Notes under the pieces: generated by a model
The model's database searches: none
The model's input: only the letters and a program-made list of their open reading frames with translations
What the model was told of the DNA's origin: nothing
Shown here: in pieces, positions 17,509 through 26,343 of the stretch
Layout of the letters: every line of letters starts with the position of its first letter
Numbering within the stretch: the stretch's first letter is position 1
Assembly (NCBI GenBank): GCA_020024265.1
Contig: JAHHTW010000006.1
Coordinates: 25,179 to 89,178, forward strand
Direction: 5' to 3'
From: Anaerotignum sp.
Lineage (GTDB): Bacteria > Bacillota > Clostridia > Lachnospirales > Anaerotignaceae
Length of the DNA: 64,000 nt
Program-made: the position numbers and the translations under genes

Positions 17509-18384
17509 TTATGTTTCATCATCCTGTATATGATGTGGTATGAAGGACTGTTTTTTCCGATACCAATACAAACCCAAAGATGCCAAAATCAACGCTGCCG
17601 ATAGCACCTGTGATACCGCAAAGCCGCCTATTTGCAGTTGATCGGTACGCAGTCCCTCAATCCATACACGTCCCAACGCATAACCAAAGAAATACACTGC
17701 ACATACCTGACCATCAAATTTCTTATGTCGTTGCAACCACAACAAAAGCAGCATCACACATATACTCCAAAATGACTCATACAGAAATGTTGGGTGTACC
17801 TGAATGTAATCCACACCATCCACATGCACCAGATTTTGCAAAATATCCGCCGTTACATCTGACTGTCGTACCTGAGAGAGCTGATAGCGCATGGCAAACA
17901 GCCCATCTGTGTATCTGCCAAAAGCCTCTCGATTAAAGAAATTGCCCCAACGCCCAATTGCTTGTCCCAAAATGAGAGAAGGTGCAACGGTATCTGTAAA
18001 CTGCCAAAAATTGAGTTTCTTTTTTTTGCAATATACCATCGCTGTCAAAACGCCGGCAATCACACCGCCATAAATCGCCAAGCCACCCTCACGAATTGCA
18101 AAAATCTTTTCCGGATGCTGACTGTAATAATCCCACGAGAACAATACATAATACAATCTTGCGCCAATGACGGAAAATATCATTGCATAGAGTGTAAAGT
18201 CCAAATACGTATCCTTGCTTTGTCCGGTACGCTTTGCCTCATGCATGGCAAGCAATACTCCCAAAACAACCCCCATGCCAATAAAAATCCCATACCAATA
18301 CACATCACGCCCAAAAAACGTAAATGCTGCACGATCCAGCTTTTCAATCATAATTCCCAAATGCGGAAACCAAATTTCAGGCAT
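17509..18384 (-). CDS. lgt: Prolipoprotein diacylglyceryl transferase
   Basis: Membrane enzyme that moves diacylglycerol from phosphatidylglycerol to the lipobox cysteine of prolipoproteins; the lipoproteins at 12171, 13332 and 58304 would be substrates. Seven membrane segments are readable. Diagnostic motifs are IGARLYYVLF, REGGLAIYGGVIAG and the Lgt signature GRWGNFFNREAFG, followed by HPTFLYESFW. Start ATG at 18384 (MPEIWFPHLG) follows AAGG by six bases and matches the normal family start; an ATG at 18444 would directly follow the ymfH stop but adds 20 unusual charged residues. Third gene after ymfF and ymfH. Confidence 0.96.
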   Translation of the reverse strand: MPEIWFPHLGIMIEKLDRAAFTFFGRDVYWYGIFIGMGVVLGVLLAMHEAKRTGQSKDTYLDFTLYAMIFSVIGARLYYVLFSWDYYSQHPEKIFAIREGGLAIYGGVIAGVLTAMVYCKKKKLNFWQFTDTVAPSLILGQAIGRWGNFFNREAFGRYTDGLFAMRYQLSQVRQSDVTADILQNLVHVDGVDYIQVHPTFLYESFWSICVMLLLLWLQRHKKFDGQVCAVYFFGYALGRVWIEGLRTDQLQIGGFAVSQVLSAALILASLGLYWYRKKQSFIPHHIQDDET

Positions 18385-18444
18385 ATCATCCCTTCTTTCT
18401 TCTCTTTTGCCGCTTGTACGCCAAACAGAAGAAAGACTTTCCAT

Positions 18445-19683
18445 CTATCGCACAACCGATAGCACCATTTTATCTTGCATCATGGTATTTTGCAACAATT
18501 TTTCTACATCAAATTTTTTGACTTCTTTGCACATACGAAATACATCAGCCAAATCCGCATCATACAGCACAAAATCCATCTGCGCCATAGCCAAAGAGAT
18601 TGCATTTTGAAACAAACGCATACTTTGTCCAATTTGCTTTTTTTGCAGTCTTTCAAAATCCAAATCCGCAATGCCTTTTTTCTGTAAGATATCCCAATGA
18701 TACAGCAAAAGTGCAGCGATTGCCTTCACATCTGCACCACTTCCGGAAAATGTGCAATAGCTGTATCCGTCCCCCACAAAATATCCACGCCCCATAGGCT
18801 GATCCAAATAACCCTTTGCATAGGCATCTGCAAAAAACGGGCTGCTTTCTCCCGCAAGCAAATCCAGCAAAATATCCATACACAGCTTTTTCCTCAATTC
18901 TCGTTTGTGCGGCTCCAATTGAAAACCGATTTGAAAAACCGCTTGACGCAAACCAAGTATTTTTTCTTGATATGTTTTTTGTATGGTACATGTTTTGGGG
19001 GCATATACCACATCGCCCGTCTTTTCTTTACGCATCATGCCCTCTGCTGCCTCCATAACCTCTGTGGTATCTATATTTCCGCTACAGATCAGCGTAAAAT
19101 CCTGTGGCAGATAGCACACATCATATACATGCTGCAAATCCTCTGCCGTTGTTTGTGCGACACTATCCAATGTGCCTGCCACCGGTTTGTGTGCCGTATG
19201 TGCAGGATAGAGCAATGCCAGCATTTGTTCATATACCATCATATCTGCCCAATCGGCATACATTTTGATTTCACTTTGTATGATATTTTTTTCCTGCTCT
19301 ACATTCTCCGGTGTGAAATACGGATGCTGTATAAAGTCCAGCAGCAAACGTAAATTTTCCATAAAATGCGAACGACAACGAAAATAATATACGGTACGCT
19401 CCCGATCCGTAAAAGCATTGGCTTGTGCCCCCTGCTTCGCAAACTGCGCAAAGGCATCGCCCCATTTCTGTGCAAACAGCTTATGCTCGATAAAATGCGC
19501 AATTCCCAGAGGAAAACATTCTTTCTGTGTTTCCCCATTTTTCTGCCACGCAACCCCATTGGAGCCATATGGCACCACAATTGCTGCCATACTTTCCTCT
19601 GATTTTGCTTTGGGATACAGCATACACTGCATGCCGCAATTGGTACTTCCCCGAAAAATCTGTGTCCCTGCGATATACTTCAT
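18445..19683 (-). CDS. ymfH: M16-family peptidase YmfH (EF-P modification-associated type)
   Basis: Catalytically competent member of a paired M16 peptidase set. The inverted zinc motif HxxEH is present as IAHFIEHKLF, and the downstream metal ligand region is NIIQSEIKMY. The context GAQANAFTDRERTVYYF is typical of YmfH. In B. subtilis ymfF/ymfH lie next to ymfI, needed for 5-aminopentanol modification of EF-P; no ymfI is seen here. Start chosen at 19683 (MKYIAGTQIF), which fits the family; an ATG at 19710 overlaps the ymfF stop (ATGA) and may be used by coupling. About 412 residues. Confidence 0.85.
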   Translation of the reverse strand: MKYIAGTQIFRGSTNCGMQCMLYPKAKSEESMAAIVVPYGSNGVAWQKNGETQKECFPLGIAHFIEHKLFAQKWGDAFAQFAKQGAQANAFTDRERTVYYFRCRSHFMENLRLLLDFIQHPYFTPENVEQEKNIIQSEIKMYADWADMMVYEQMLALLYPAHTAHKPVAGTLDSVAQTTAEDLQHVYDVCYLPQDFTLICSGNIDTTEVMEAAEGMMRKEKTGDVVYAPKTCTIQKTYQEKILGLRQAVFQIGFQLEPHKRELRKKLCMDILLDLLAGESSPFFADAYAKGYLDQPMGRGYFVGDGYSYCTFSGSGADVKAIAALLLYHWDILQKKGIADLDFERLQKKQIGQSMRLFQNAISLAMAQMDFVLYDADLADVFRMCKEVKKFDVEKLLQNTMMQDKMVLSVVR

Positions 19684-19706
19684 TTCTCCCACAGTATTTC
19701 CCCCTC

Positions 19707-20903
19707 TCATCGTTGCGTATATATGGTTTGCAAATACAATTTTTTTGCCACTCTGCAAATATCATCGACTTCCAAGATAGACAGCCTGCGCAGCAATATA
19801 TCTAAATCACAGTCTGTTTCAAAAACGGTCTGCTCTACCACAAAATTGATCCTCTGCCATTGATTTTCATGGATATTTTGATAGCTTTGGGATATATTTG
19901 AAACTGCATGTGCAAACATGGTTTGTGTGATTTTATGCTTTTGTATATGCTGCAACATTTGACAAATCTCTACCACTGCATGTGCGATTTGTTCCTGTTC
20001 TGCACCCATTTGAATGAAAGCAAGACCGGTTCTGGAATCACAATGCATGGATATATCGTAGCAAAGCCCCTGCTTTTCCCGTATTTCTTGAAACAACAGA
20101 CCATAATTACCGCCCAAAATTTCACAAAGAACCTCCAATGCCAGCATATCCAGAGAATCCGGTAAAATCTCTGTAACAAAGCCCAAAACCAAACGTGGCT
20201 GTATACTTTTTGTACGCTCGCAAACTTGAATCACTTTCTTTGGCACCGGGAGTATGGTTCGACATATCCATGGTTTTCCGCTCTGCAAGTCCAATTGCTT
20301 TTTCCAATTCTGCAATCCTTGTTTGCCCTGTTCATCTCCGCAGTAAAAGAGATATAACGGCGCATGGCTGCGAATTTCCTGATAAAACGCTGTCATCTCA
20401 TTTGCGGTGAGCTTCGGCAGTTCTTCCACATCGCCATCTGCAAGCACAATTTCTTTTGCTGTCAACTCCCGACAGCGTTTGTATGCAAAGCTGCGTTTAT
20501 CGTCTATTTGTGCTTCCAAGCGATGTTGCAATATTTCTTTGCGGCGTTGGAGCATTTCTTCGGAAAACACCGTTGCCTGCATCATACCGCTCAAAAAGCG
20601 CAATGCATCCTTTTGCGATACACACTGCAACACATCCAGAGAGAAAGAAAGCCATGCCTCGTTACCCTTTTGTACAATCTGGATTTCCCACAAAGCATTG
20701 TAGAGTGCTTCTGCGGCTTTTTGTATTTCGGTTACAGGGTGATCCGGAAAGAGTTGTACACCGCTTTTCAAGAGTTCTGCAAGCAATGCCAACTTTGTCG
20801 CCCGTTCCTTTGTCACAGGCACACGATACAATGCCAGATATGCATTGGTACGAAATACACTGCCTTCTATGGTATACATCCGACAGGATTGTCTTTCTAT
20901 CAT
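19707..20903 (-). CDS. ymfF: Inactive M16-family peptidase partner YmfF
   Basis: A 398-residue M16 protein lacking the HxxEH zinc motif, as expected for the non-catalytic half of a heterodimer with YmfH. Features: an N-terminal FRTNAYLALYRVPVTKERATKLALLAELLKSG segment, a middle QHRLEAQIDDKRSFAYKRCREL helix pair, and the M16 C-terminal signature EILGGNYGLLFQEIREKQGLCYDI. The ATG at 20903 follows GAGGTG by seven bases. First gene of ymfF-ymfH-lgt. Confidence 0.85.
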   Translation of the reverse strand: MIERQSCRMYTIEGSVFRTNAYLALYRVPVTKERATKLALLAELLKSGVQLFPDHPVTEIQKAAEALYNALWEIQIVQKGNEAWLSFSLDVLQCVSQKDALRFLSGMMQATVFSEEMLQRRKEILQHRLEAQIDDKRSFAYKRCRELTAKEIVLADGDVEELPKLTANEMTAFYQEIRSHAPLYLFYCGDEQGKQGLQNWKKQLDLQSGKPWICRTILPVPKKVIQVCERTKSIQPRLVLGFVTEILPDSLDMLALEVLCEILGGNYGLLFQEIREKQGLCYDISMHCDSRTGLAFIQMGAEQEQIAHAVVEICQMLQHIQKHKITQTMFAHAVSNISQSYQNIHENQWQRINFVVEQTVFETDCDLDILLRRLSILEVDDICRVAKKLYLQTIYTQR

Positions 20904-20972
20904 CTATCATCACCTCAGGCATAGTTTTTCACACTCAAAGGAAAAACATACATCAAAGACCTGAAAGAGCGA

Positions 20973-21020
20973 AAGACCTTGGGGCGTTGCCCCGAAACCC
21001 GCAATCTTTTGAAAAAGATT
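20973..21020. repeat. Intergenic palindromic repeat, copy A
   Basis: A 27-base core beginning agaccttg (20974-21000) contains the hairpin GGGGC-gtt-GCCCC, then a second hairpin AATCTTTT-ga-AAAAGATT. A second copy with 23 of 27 core bases identical lies at 28743-28790. It sits in the ymfF-obg gap (20904-21110), which has no other feature except the obg terminator. Confidence 0.6.
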
Positions 21021-21080
21021 CATCAAAACCTTGCACTGCACACATCATACAGCATTATGGGCAGATTGATTTTGCACAAT

Positions 21081-21110
21081 AAAAAAAATGGAGCATACGC
21101 TCCATTTTTT
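21081..21110 (-). terminator. Rho-independent terminator after obg
   Basis: Stem AAAAAATGGAGC-gtat-GCTCCATTTTTT followed by T on the minus strand, immediately after the obg stop at 21111. Confidence 0.88.
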
Positions 21111-22385
21111 TTATTTCCAGAATTCAAATTCCATATCGTAAATACGCACAATATCGCCTTCTTCTATGCCTTTTTCCTCCAAAGCCTCTATGATGCCTTT
21201 TTCCTTCAAATAACGCTGGAAGAAAGCAAAGCCCTTTTCCGTATCAATATTGGTATAGCCAATCATCTTTTCTACGCCAACACCACGCACCACATAAACA
21301 TCGTCTTCGATCTCGATGGTGAAAGGCTCTTGGTCGATACGCACTTCATCATATTCTTCGTATTCTTCTTCAAATACAATATCTTCCGGATAGTTTTTGA
21401 GTATCTCCCCTACCTTTGTCAAAAGCTCGTCCAGCCCTTGATTGGTTGCCGCAGAAATCGGAAATACCGTAAGACCATCCTTTTCATAGGCATCCTTCAA
21501 TCGCTGTACATTTTCTTCTGAACCGGGAATATCCGTTTTGTTTGCTGCAATCACCTGTGGACGTTTCATCAGCTCCGGATTATACGCTGCCAATTCGTCA
21601 TTGATTTTACGCACATTTTCTACAGGATCGTCACCCTCTACGCCTGCCGCATCTACCACATGGATAAATACCTTTGTTCGTTCTACGTGGCGCAAAAATG
21701 CATGTCCCAAACCAACGCCCTCGCTTGCGCCCTCTACCAATCCGGGTATATCCGCAAGTACAAATGTATCGCCATATCTGCCTTCTACCACACCCAAATT
21801 GGGAGCAAGTGTGGTAAAGTGATAATTTGCAATCTTAGGATTTGCATTGGTTACCATAGATAGCAGTGTGGATTTTCCGACATTGGGAAAACCGATCAAA
21901 CCAACATCTGCAATCAATTTCAATTCCAGTATGACATCATATTCTTTTGCAATGCGTCCCTGCTCTGCATATCTGGGAGCTTGTCTTGTGGGTGTTGCAA
22001 AGTGCTGATTGCCCTTTCCGCCTTTCCCACCATGAATGAGTATTTTTTCTTCCCCATGCTTTGTAATATCTGCCATAACCTTTCCGCTTTGCGCTTCACG
22101 GATTACCGTACCAACAGGTACCTTGATGACAACACTTTCACCATCTTTCCCAAAACAGTTACGCTTGCCGCCATCTTGTCCATTGCTTGCCTTAAACATT
22201 CTTTTATAGCGAAAATCCATCAGTGTACCCATGCTTTCATCACCAACGAAAATGACATCGCCACCACGACCGCCATCCCCACCATCGGGACCGCCATGTG
22301 TGATATATTTTGCACGGAAAAAAGATACCATACCATTGCCGCCATTACCGCCTTTGACGTGTATTTTCACTCTGTCTACAAACAT
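21111..22385 (-). CDS. obg: Obg-family GTPase (ObgE/CgtA)
   Basis: Essential GTPase involved in 50S assembly and stress signalling. The glycine-rich Obg fold leads (KGGNGGNGMVSFF, GGPDGGDGGRGGDV). The G domain has G1 GFPNVGKSTLL, the G2 threonine in the NYHFTTLAPN segment, G3 DIPGLVEGA, and G4 NKTD. A C-terminal OCT domain (about residues 345-424) contains YTNIDTEKGFAFFQRYLKEKG. The ATG at 22385 (MFVDRVKIHVKGG) is six bases after GAGGTG. Usually follows rpmA, as here, but a terminator at 22454-22486 separates them. Confidence 0.97.
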   Translation of the reverse strand: MFVDRVKIHVKGGNGGNGMVSFFRAKYITHGGPDGGDGGRGGDVIFVGDESMGTLMDFRYKRMFKASNGQDGGKRNCFGKDGESVVIKVPVGTVIREAQSGKVMADITKHGEEKILIHGGKGGKGNQHFATPTRQAPRYAEQGRIAKEYDVILELKLIADVGLIGFPNVGKSTLLSMVTNANPKIANYHFTTLAPNLGVVEGRYGDTFVLADIPGLVEGASEGVGLGHAFLRHVERTKVFIHVVDAAGVEGDDPVENVRKINDELAAYNPELMKRPQVIAANKTDIPGSEENVQRLKDAYEKDGLTVFPISAATNQGLDELLTKVGEILKNYPEDIVFEEEYEEYDEVRIDQEPFTIEIEDDVYVVRGVGVEKMIGYTNIDTEKGFAFFQRYLKEKGIIEALEEKGIEEGDIVRIYDMEFEFWK

Positions 22386-22453
22386 TATTGACACCTCATT
22401 TCTATCCTTTTGCCTCTTTCGTCAGAAACAAACCGAATTGTTTGTTTTTCACG

Positions 22454-22486
22454 AAAAAGGCTTCAAATGGTATCATTTGAAGCCTT
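22454..22486 (-). terminator. Rho-independent terminator after rpmA
   Basis: Perfect 12-base arms AAGGCTTCAAAT and complement, six-base loop, then TTTTT on the minus strand, eight bases after the rpmA stop. Ends the rplU-prp-rpmA operon before obg. Confidence 0.88.
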
Positions 22487-22494
22487 CCACATTT

Positions 22495-22785
22495 TTATTC
22501 AGCAATTTCAACAGGATATACGGAAACCTGCTTTTTATCTCTGCCTTTTCTTTCATATTTTACACGACCGTCTACCAGAGCAAACAGTGTATCGTTGCCG
22601 CCCTTGCCTACGTTCACACCGGGATGAATCTTTGTACCACGCTGTGTGTATAAAATATTGCCAGCCAGAACGAACTGACCGTCTGCACGTTTTGCACCAA
22701 GTCTTTTTGCATTGGAGTCACGACCGTTCTTTGTGGAACCGCCGCCTTTATGGTGCGCGAAGAACTGAAGGTTTAATCTGAACAT
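22495..22785 (-). CDS. rpmA: 50S ribosomal protein L27, with a Prp-cleaved N-terminal extension
   Basis: L27 reaches into the peptidyl transferase centre. The precursor starts MFRLNLQFFA then HHKGGGSTKNGRDS. The first ten residues form the Firmicute extension removed by the protease Prp after FFA, exposing the functional N-terminus at H11. The rest (RLGAKRADGQFVLAGNILYTQRGTKIHPG) is classic L27. 96 residues. The protease gene prp lies directly upstream. Confidence 0.98.
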   Translation of the reverse strand: MFRLNLQFFAHHKGGGSTKNGRDSNAKRLGAKRADGQFVLAGNILYTQRGTKIHPGVNVGKGGNDTLFALVDGRVKYERKGRDKKQVSVYPVEIAE

Positions 22786-22787
22786 AC

Positions 22788-23120
22788 TTACACCTCCTCA
22801 ATATTTAAAGTCATATATTTCTGATATTCCGTTTCAATATCGGACAAGCCAAGCGCCAATGTCTGCAAGAGCAGCTGTACTTTCTCGTCCTGCATTCCCT
22901 CTATGGGAAACGTAACTTTGAGATATCCGCCTTTTTTCTCATCGGCTTGCGCCTGAAATGGGATGTCGGTAAATGCTTCAATGGCATTTACGGTATTCAG
23001 CGCCAGTATCGTGACTGCCGCACAAACAATGTCTTCTCCTGCCGGTGCATAGCCTGCATGCCCGGAAATCTCAAAAGCACAGATTTGATTCTTTTTTTTG
23101 TAAAGTGTTGCACAAATCAT
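22788..23120 (-). CDS. prp: Ribosomal-processing cysteine protease Prp
   Basis: Cuts the N-terminal extension from L27. The catalytic histidine is H21 in SGHAGYAPAGED and the cysteine is C33 in IVCAAVT. 110 residues, normal for the family (formerly DUF464). Placed between rplU and rpmA with gaps of 17 and two bases, the conserved order. The ribosome binding site GGATGAAG is weak, suggesting coupling to rplU. Confidence 0.95.
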   Translation of the reverse strand: MICATLYKKKNQICAFEISGHAGYAPAGEDIVCAAVTILALNTVNAIEAFTDIPFQAQADEKKGGYLKVTFPIEGMQDEKVQLLLQTLALGLSDIETEYQKYMTLNIEEV

Positions 23121-23137
23121 AACTTCATCCCAAAAAA

Positions 23138-23443
23138 TCAGATGGATTTGATCTGCAACTTTGTGAAAGGCTGTCTGTGACCGTTTTTCTTGTGGAAACC
23201 TTTTTTGGGTTTGTACTTGTAAACGATAACTTTCTTTGCCTTGCCGTCACCAATTACGGATGCAGTAACTGTTGCACCTGCTACATAGGGTGCGCCTACC
23301 TGAACATTGCCGTCTTTAGACAGTACCAAAACTTTGTCAAATGTATATTCCTGACCAGCTTCCACACCCAGTTTTTCCACTGTGATGATGTCGCCTTCTG
23401 CTACTTTGTACTGTTTACCACCAGTTTCGATAATTGCGTACAT
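23138..23443 (-). CDS. rplU: 50S ribosomal protein L21
   Basis: Early-assembly 50S protein binding 23S rRNA. Starts MYAIIETGGKQYKVAEGD and ends KKGFHKKNGHRQPFTKLQIKSI, both diagnostic. 101 residues. The ATG at 23443 is preceded by AGGAGG at good spacing; the longer frame upstream covers the leader RNA. First gene of rplU-prp-rpmA. Confidence 0.98.
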   Translation of the reverse strand: MYAIIETGGKQYKVAEGDIITVEKLGVEAGQEYTFDKVLVLSKDGNVQVGAPYVAGATVTASVIGDGKAKKVIVYKYKPKKGFHKKNGHRQPFTKLQIKSI

Positions 23444-23530
23444 CTGAACACCTCCTCGCAATTTTACTCGCTGGATACGGTAATCGAAGCCTTCTTCGAT
23501 TTTCCAAAACCTCTCCATGCGGCTGACATA
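23444..23530 (-). ncRNA. L21 ribosomal protein leader (putative autoregulatory element)
   Basis: The transcript upstream of rplU begins near GCATGGAGAGG and contains the hairpin AATCGAAG-aagg-CTTCGATT (minus strand) followed by a CGAGTAAAATTGCGAGGAGGTG segment that holds the ribosome binding site. This matches the general plan of the Firmicute L21 leader, where L21 is thought to repress its own operon. The assignment rests on position and the central hairpin, not on a covariance search. Confidence 0.55.
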
Positions 23531-23536
23531 CTACAT

Positions 23537-23565
23537 TATATTAGCATAGCGAAAACAGGCTGTCA
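23537..23565 (-). promoter_or_regulatory. Promoter for rplU-prp-rpmA
   Basis: TTGACA, 17 bases, TAATAT on the minus strand. The -35 overlaps the last codon and stop of the TPR gene upstream. Confidence 0.7.
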
Positions 23566-26340
23566 AGCATTTTCTTGCATTTTTCTTCCTTCTTTGACTG
23601 CCTCATAGCGTGGCATATCCTCCAGATTTTGCAATGCTTTGAGCAGCGCCATGCGTCCAGCTCTTGTCAGGCATTTTTCTCCCAGAAGTGTCAAATCATA
23701 TGCTGCTGCCAATGCATCTGCCGCTCTGCTCCAGCTTTCATTTTTTGCATACATTCTGCCAATTTTGTCGCACAGCTTCCCATAGGCAAGCGTTTTTCTG
23801 CCTGCCTGACTGCCCAAAAGCAGCGCACGATCCAGAAGCGTTTCGGCTTCTTTTTGATTGCCCTGTGCGGTATGGCAGGCTGCTGTTTGCAGCAACAGCT
23901 TTGAAAAACGTTCGTTTTCCCCTTGCGTTTGCCGAATGACCAACGCAAGTTCGCTGTAACATTCTGCTGCATCCCGATAACGTTTTTCATCCTTCAAAAT
24001 CTGGGATACACGCTCAACCCTTTTGATATAGCATTGATCTTTTGGCAAATGTAATTCTCTGTACAAACGATAATACGGCTGATAGCAGCGACGGGTTTCT
24101 TTTATGCGTTGCATACCATCACAGCAATCGCCCAGATCACCTAGAATCTGACAATACAGCTCTGTTTTCACACTGTCGTATTCTTCGATATATTTTTTGG
24201 CATTGGTAAGCTTTTGATAGGCTCTTTTCCAATCTGTAAGCATCATACAAATTTTGCCCATGCGATGGCTCACCAATACATACTGCATGCCCTCTGCTTC
24301 CTTCTCAGCCTTTTCATACCAAGACAACGCATCCTCCAGCTTGCCCAAGCGATGCAGTACATCGCCCATAAACATGGCATTTCTGGAAAATTCCTGTGGA
24401 GAAAATCCTTCCATCTTGCTCTGCTGTGCAAATATTTCAGAAAACATCTTGACTGCATGGCGCAGTCTGCGTTTTTCCTTGCGTCCGTTTTCTGTATTTA
24501 CCTGTGCAAAGGGGGATTTTCCCTTTTGGATATAGGCTTGATATGCACGCAAACGTGTTTGATACAATTCTGTTTGCCCGATACCGCTGCGCTCCATCTT
24601 CTCCTGTGCTTCTTTGTAATAAGCCTCCGCCTTGGTTTGTTCCTTCAGCATACAATAGCAGCAAGCCAATGCGAGCAATGTTTCCGCTGCCTTTGCAATC
24701 TCTTTTGGTGTTTCTTCAAAATTCCCATCATTCTTTGACTGAAAATAATGGATTGCAGCACGAAAATCCCCTTGCTTTACGCATACCTGTGCCATCTTCT
24801 CCAATGTATCCAAATAAAAGGGGCTATCCTCATCCAACATTTCTTTTTGTATCTGTGCCGCCTGCTGCAACTGTTCCATTGCCTGTTCGTACTGTCCCTG
24901 TGCAGTCAGCACATCTGCAAAAACAATTCTTGCATCGGCACATCGTGGATGATGTGTACCATGGTGCTGTTTTTGCATCTGCAAGCCCTCCTCGCACAGC
25001 ATGATGGCAGCCGTATGTTCTCCTGCCCTTTGCTGCACCTTTGCCAAAATTGCAATGGTTTGCATATATGCTGCCTCGTCTTGATTTGTGGCATCTCTGC
25101 GCAGCTGCATTGCTTCGGATAAATAGCTTGCCGCTGCTTCATAGGCTCCCTGACGGTCAAAAATATATGCGATGCTCTCCAATGTATCCGCATAAACCGG
25201 ATGGTAGCGCCCCAATGCATTTTTGCGTATGGTCAAAGCATAGCGAAATGCTTGCAATGCCTTCATGTAATCACCTGTTGTTTCGTAGATCCAACCAAGG
25301 TGCATCAAGGATACGGCTGTTTGCGGATGCTCATACCCCATCAATGTACGTTTTTGCTGTAAAGCCTCTGTGCAAAGTTCTATGCCCTTTTGTGGATTTC
25401 CCAGCATCGCTTCGTCTACACCAATTTGACTTTGGGTATCCATATAAAACAAATGCTCTTTTCCCAATATTTCTTCTACGATTTCCAATACCTTATGATG
25501 ACATTCCAATGCTTTTTTCGGCATTTTTGCTTTGACTGCCATGCGAGCCAATGCATTGAGGCTATTTGCATAATCCAAATGGCTCTCTTGTATCAATGCG
25601 TGACGTACTGCAATCGCCTGTTCGCAATAATCTACTGCCCATTCAAAATGCCCAGCCTGTTCACAGACTTCTGCCAAAGCCAGCTTCCATATCATCTCCG
25701 GAAAATTTTGAGTACCTGCTTCCCGTTCATTGAGCTGCAACGCTTTCTCATAAGCATTCATGGACTTGCAATAATTTCCCATGCCATCATAGTCTGCACC
25801 CAGCTCACCCAAAATATCCGCATGATCCAAAAATGGTACAGACTTCGTGTTTCTTGCCAAATCCAAAGCCTGCTGATGGTATTTGAGCGCTGTTTCATAA
25901 TCCTTGAGATCGGCATACACATTTCCGATATGCAATATGCTGTGTATGGTATCTATATGGTTCTCGCCCAGCTTCTTTTTGCGAATCTGCAAAACCTCTT
26001 TGTGACATTCCAATGCCTGTGCAAAATCCTCTGCTGCTGTATAGGTAATCGCCAGATTGTTCAATGTATCTGCGTAAGAAAGCGTTTCTCCTGCAATCGT
26101 CTTTTTGAGCATTGCCGCACGCTTATAGTATTCCAATGCCCTTTCATTCATCCCCAGCGTATCCAGTGTCACTGCCAAATTATGCATATCACCGGCATAC
26201 TCCATGGATTTACAAGAATCCTGCTCCAAATAAATTTGTATGATTTTACGTGCCAACAGGCTGGCTTTTTTGTATTCCCGTGATGCATATGCCTGCTGCA
26301 TCTGCTTACGCAGCTTGCGTATTTCCAGCATATAGCTCAT
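23563..26340 (-). CDS. Large tetratricopeptide-repeat protein (kinesin-light-chain-type TPRs)
   Basis: A 925-residue soluble protein built almost wholly from TPR units of about 42 residues. The repeated pattern is DTLNNLAITYTAAEDFAQALECHKEVLQIRKKKLG, typical of TPR_12 and kinesin-light-chain repeats. At least 15 units are readable, with a charged break near residues 600-650 (KSPFAQVNTENGRKEKRRLRHAVKMF). No signal peptide, membrane segment or catalytic domain is seen, so a scaffold or peptide-binding role is likely; the partner is unknown. The ATG at 26340 is eight bases after GGAGG and five bases after the recX stop, so recX and this gene form an operon. Confidence 0.85.
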   Translation of the reverse strand: MSYMLEIRKLRKQMQQAYASREYKKASLLARKIIQIYLEQDSCKSMEYAGDMHNLAVTLDTLGMNERALEYYKRAAMLKKTIAGETLSYADTLNNLAITYTAAEDFAQALECHKEVLQIRKKKLGENHIDTIHSILHIGNVYADLKDYETALKYHQQALDLARNTKSVPFLDHADILGELGADYDGMGNYCKSMNAYEKALQLNEREAGTQNFPEMIWKLALAEVCEQAGHFEWAVDYCEQAIAVRHALIQESHLDYANSLNALARMAVKAKMPKKALECHHKVLEIVEEILGKEHLFYMDTQSQIGVDEAMLGNPQKGIELCTEALQQKRTLMGYEHPQTAVSLMHLGWIYETTGDYMKALQAFRYALTIRKNALGRYHPVYADTLESIAYIFDRQGAYEAAASYLSEAMQLRRDATNQDEAAYMQTIAILAKVQQRAGEHTAAIMLCEEGLQMQKQHHGTHHPRCADARIVFADVLTAQGQYEQAMEQLQQAAQIQKEMLDEDSPFYLDTLEKMAQVCVKQGDFRAAIHYFQSKNDGNFEETPKEIAKAAETLLALACCYCMLKEQTKAEAYYKEAQEKMERSGIGQTELYQTRLRAYQAYIQKGKSPFAQVNTENGRKEKRRLRHAVKMFSEIFAQQSKMEGFSPQEFSRNAMFMGDVLHRLGKLEDALSWYEKAEKEAEGMQYVLVSHRMGKICMMLTDWKRAYQKLTNAKKYIEEYDSVKTELYCQILGDLGDCCDGMQRIKETRRCYQPYYRLYRELHLPKDQCYIKRVERVSQILKDEKRYRDAAECYSELALVIRQTQGENERFSKLLLQTAACHTAQGNQKEAETLLDRALLLGSQAGRKTLAYGKLCDKIGRMYAKNESWSRAADALAAAYDLTLLGEKCLTRAGRMALLKALQNLEDMPRYEAVKEGRKMQENA

Positions 26341-26343
26341 TGT

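Noticed and set aside
23741..26340. TPR gene as a tandem DNA repeat or misassembly
   Set aside because: The repeats are protein-level only; DNA copies differ throughout and the frame is intact from start to stop.
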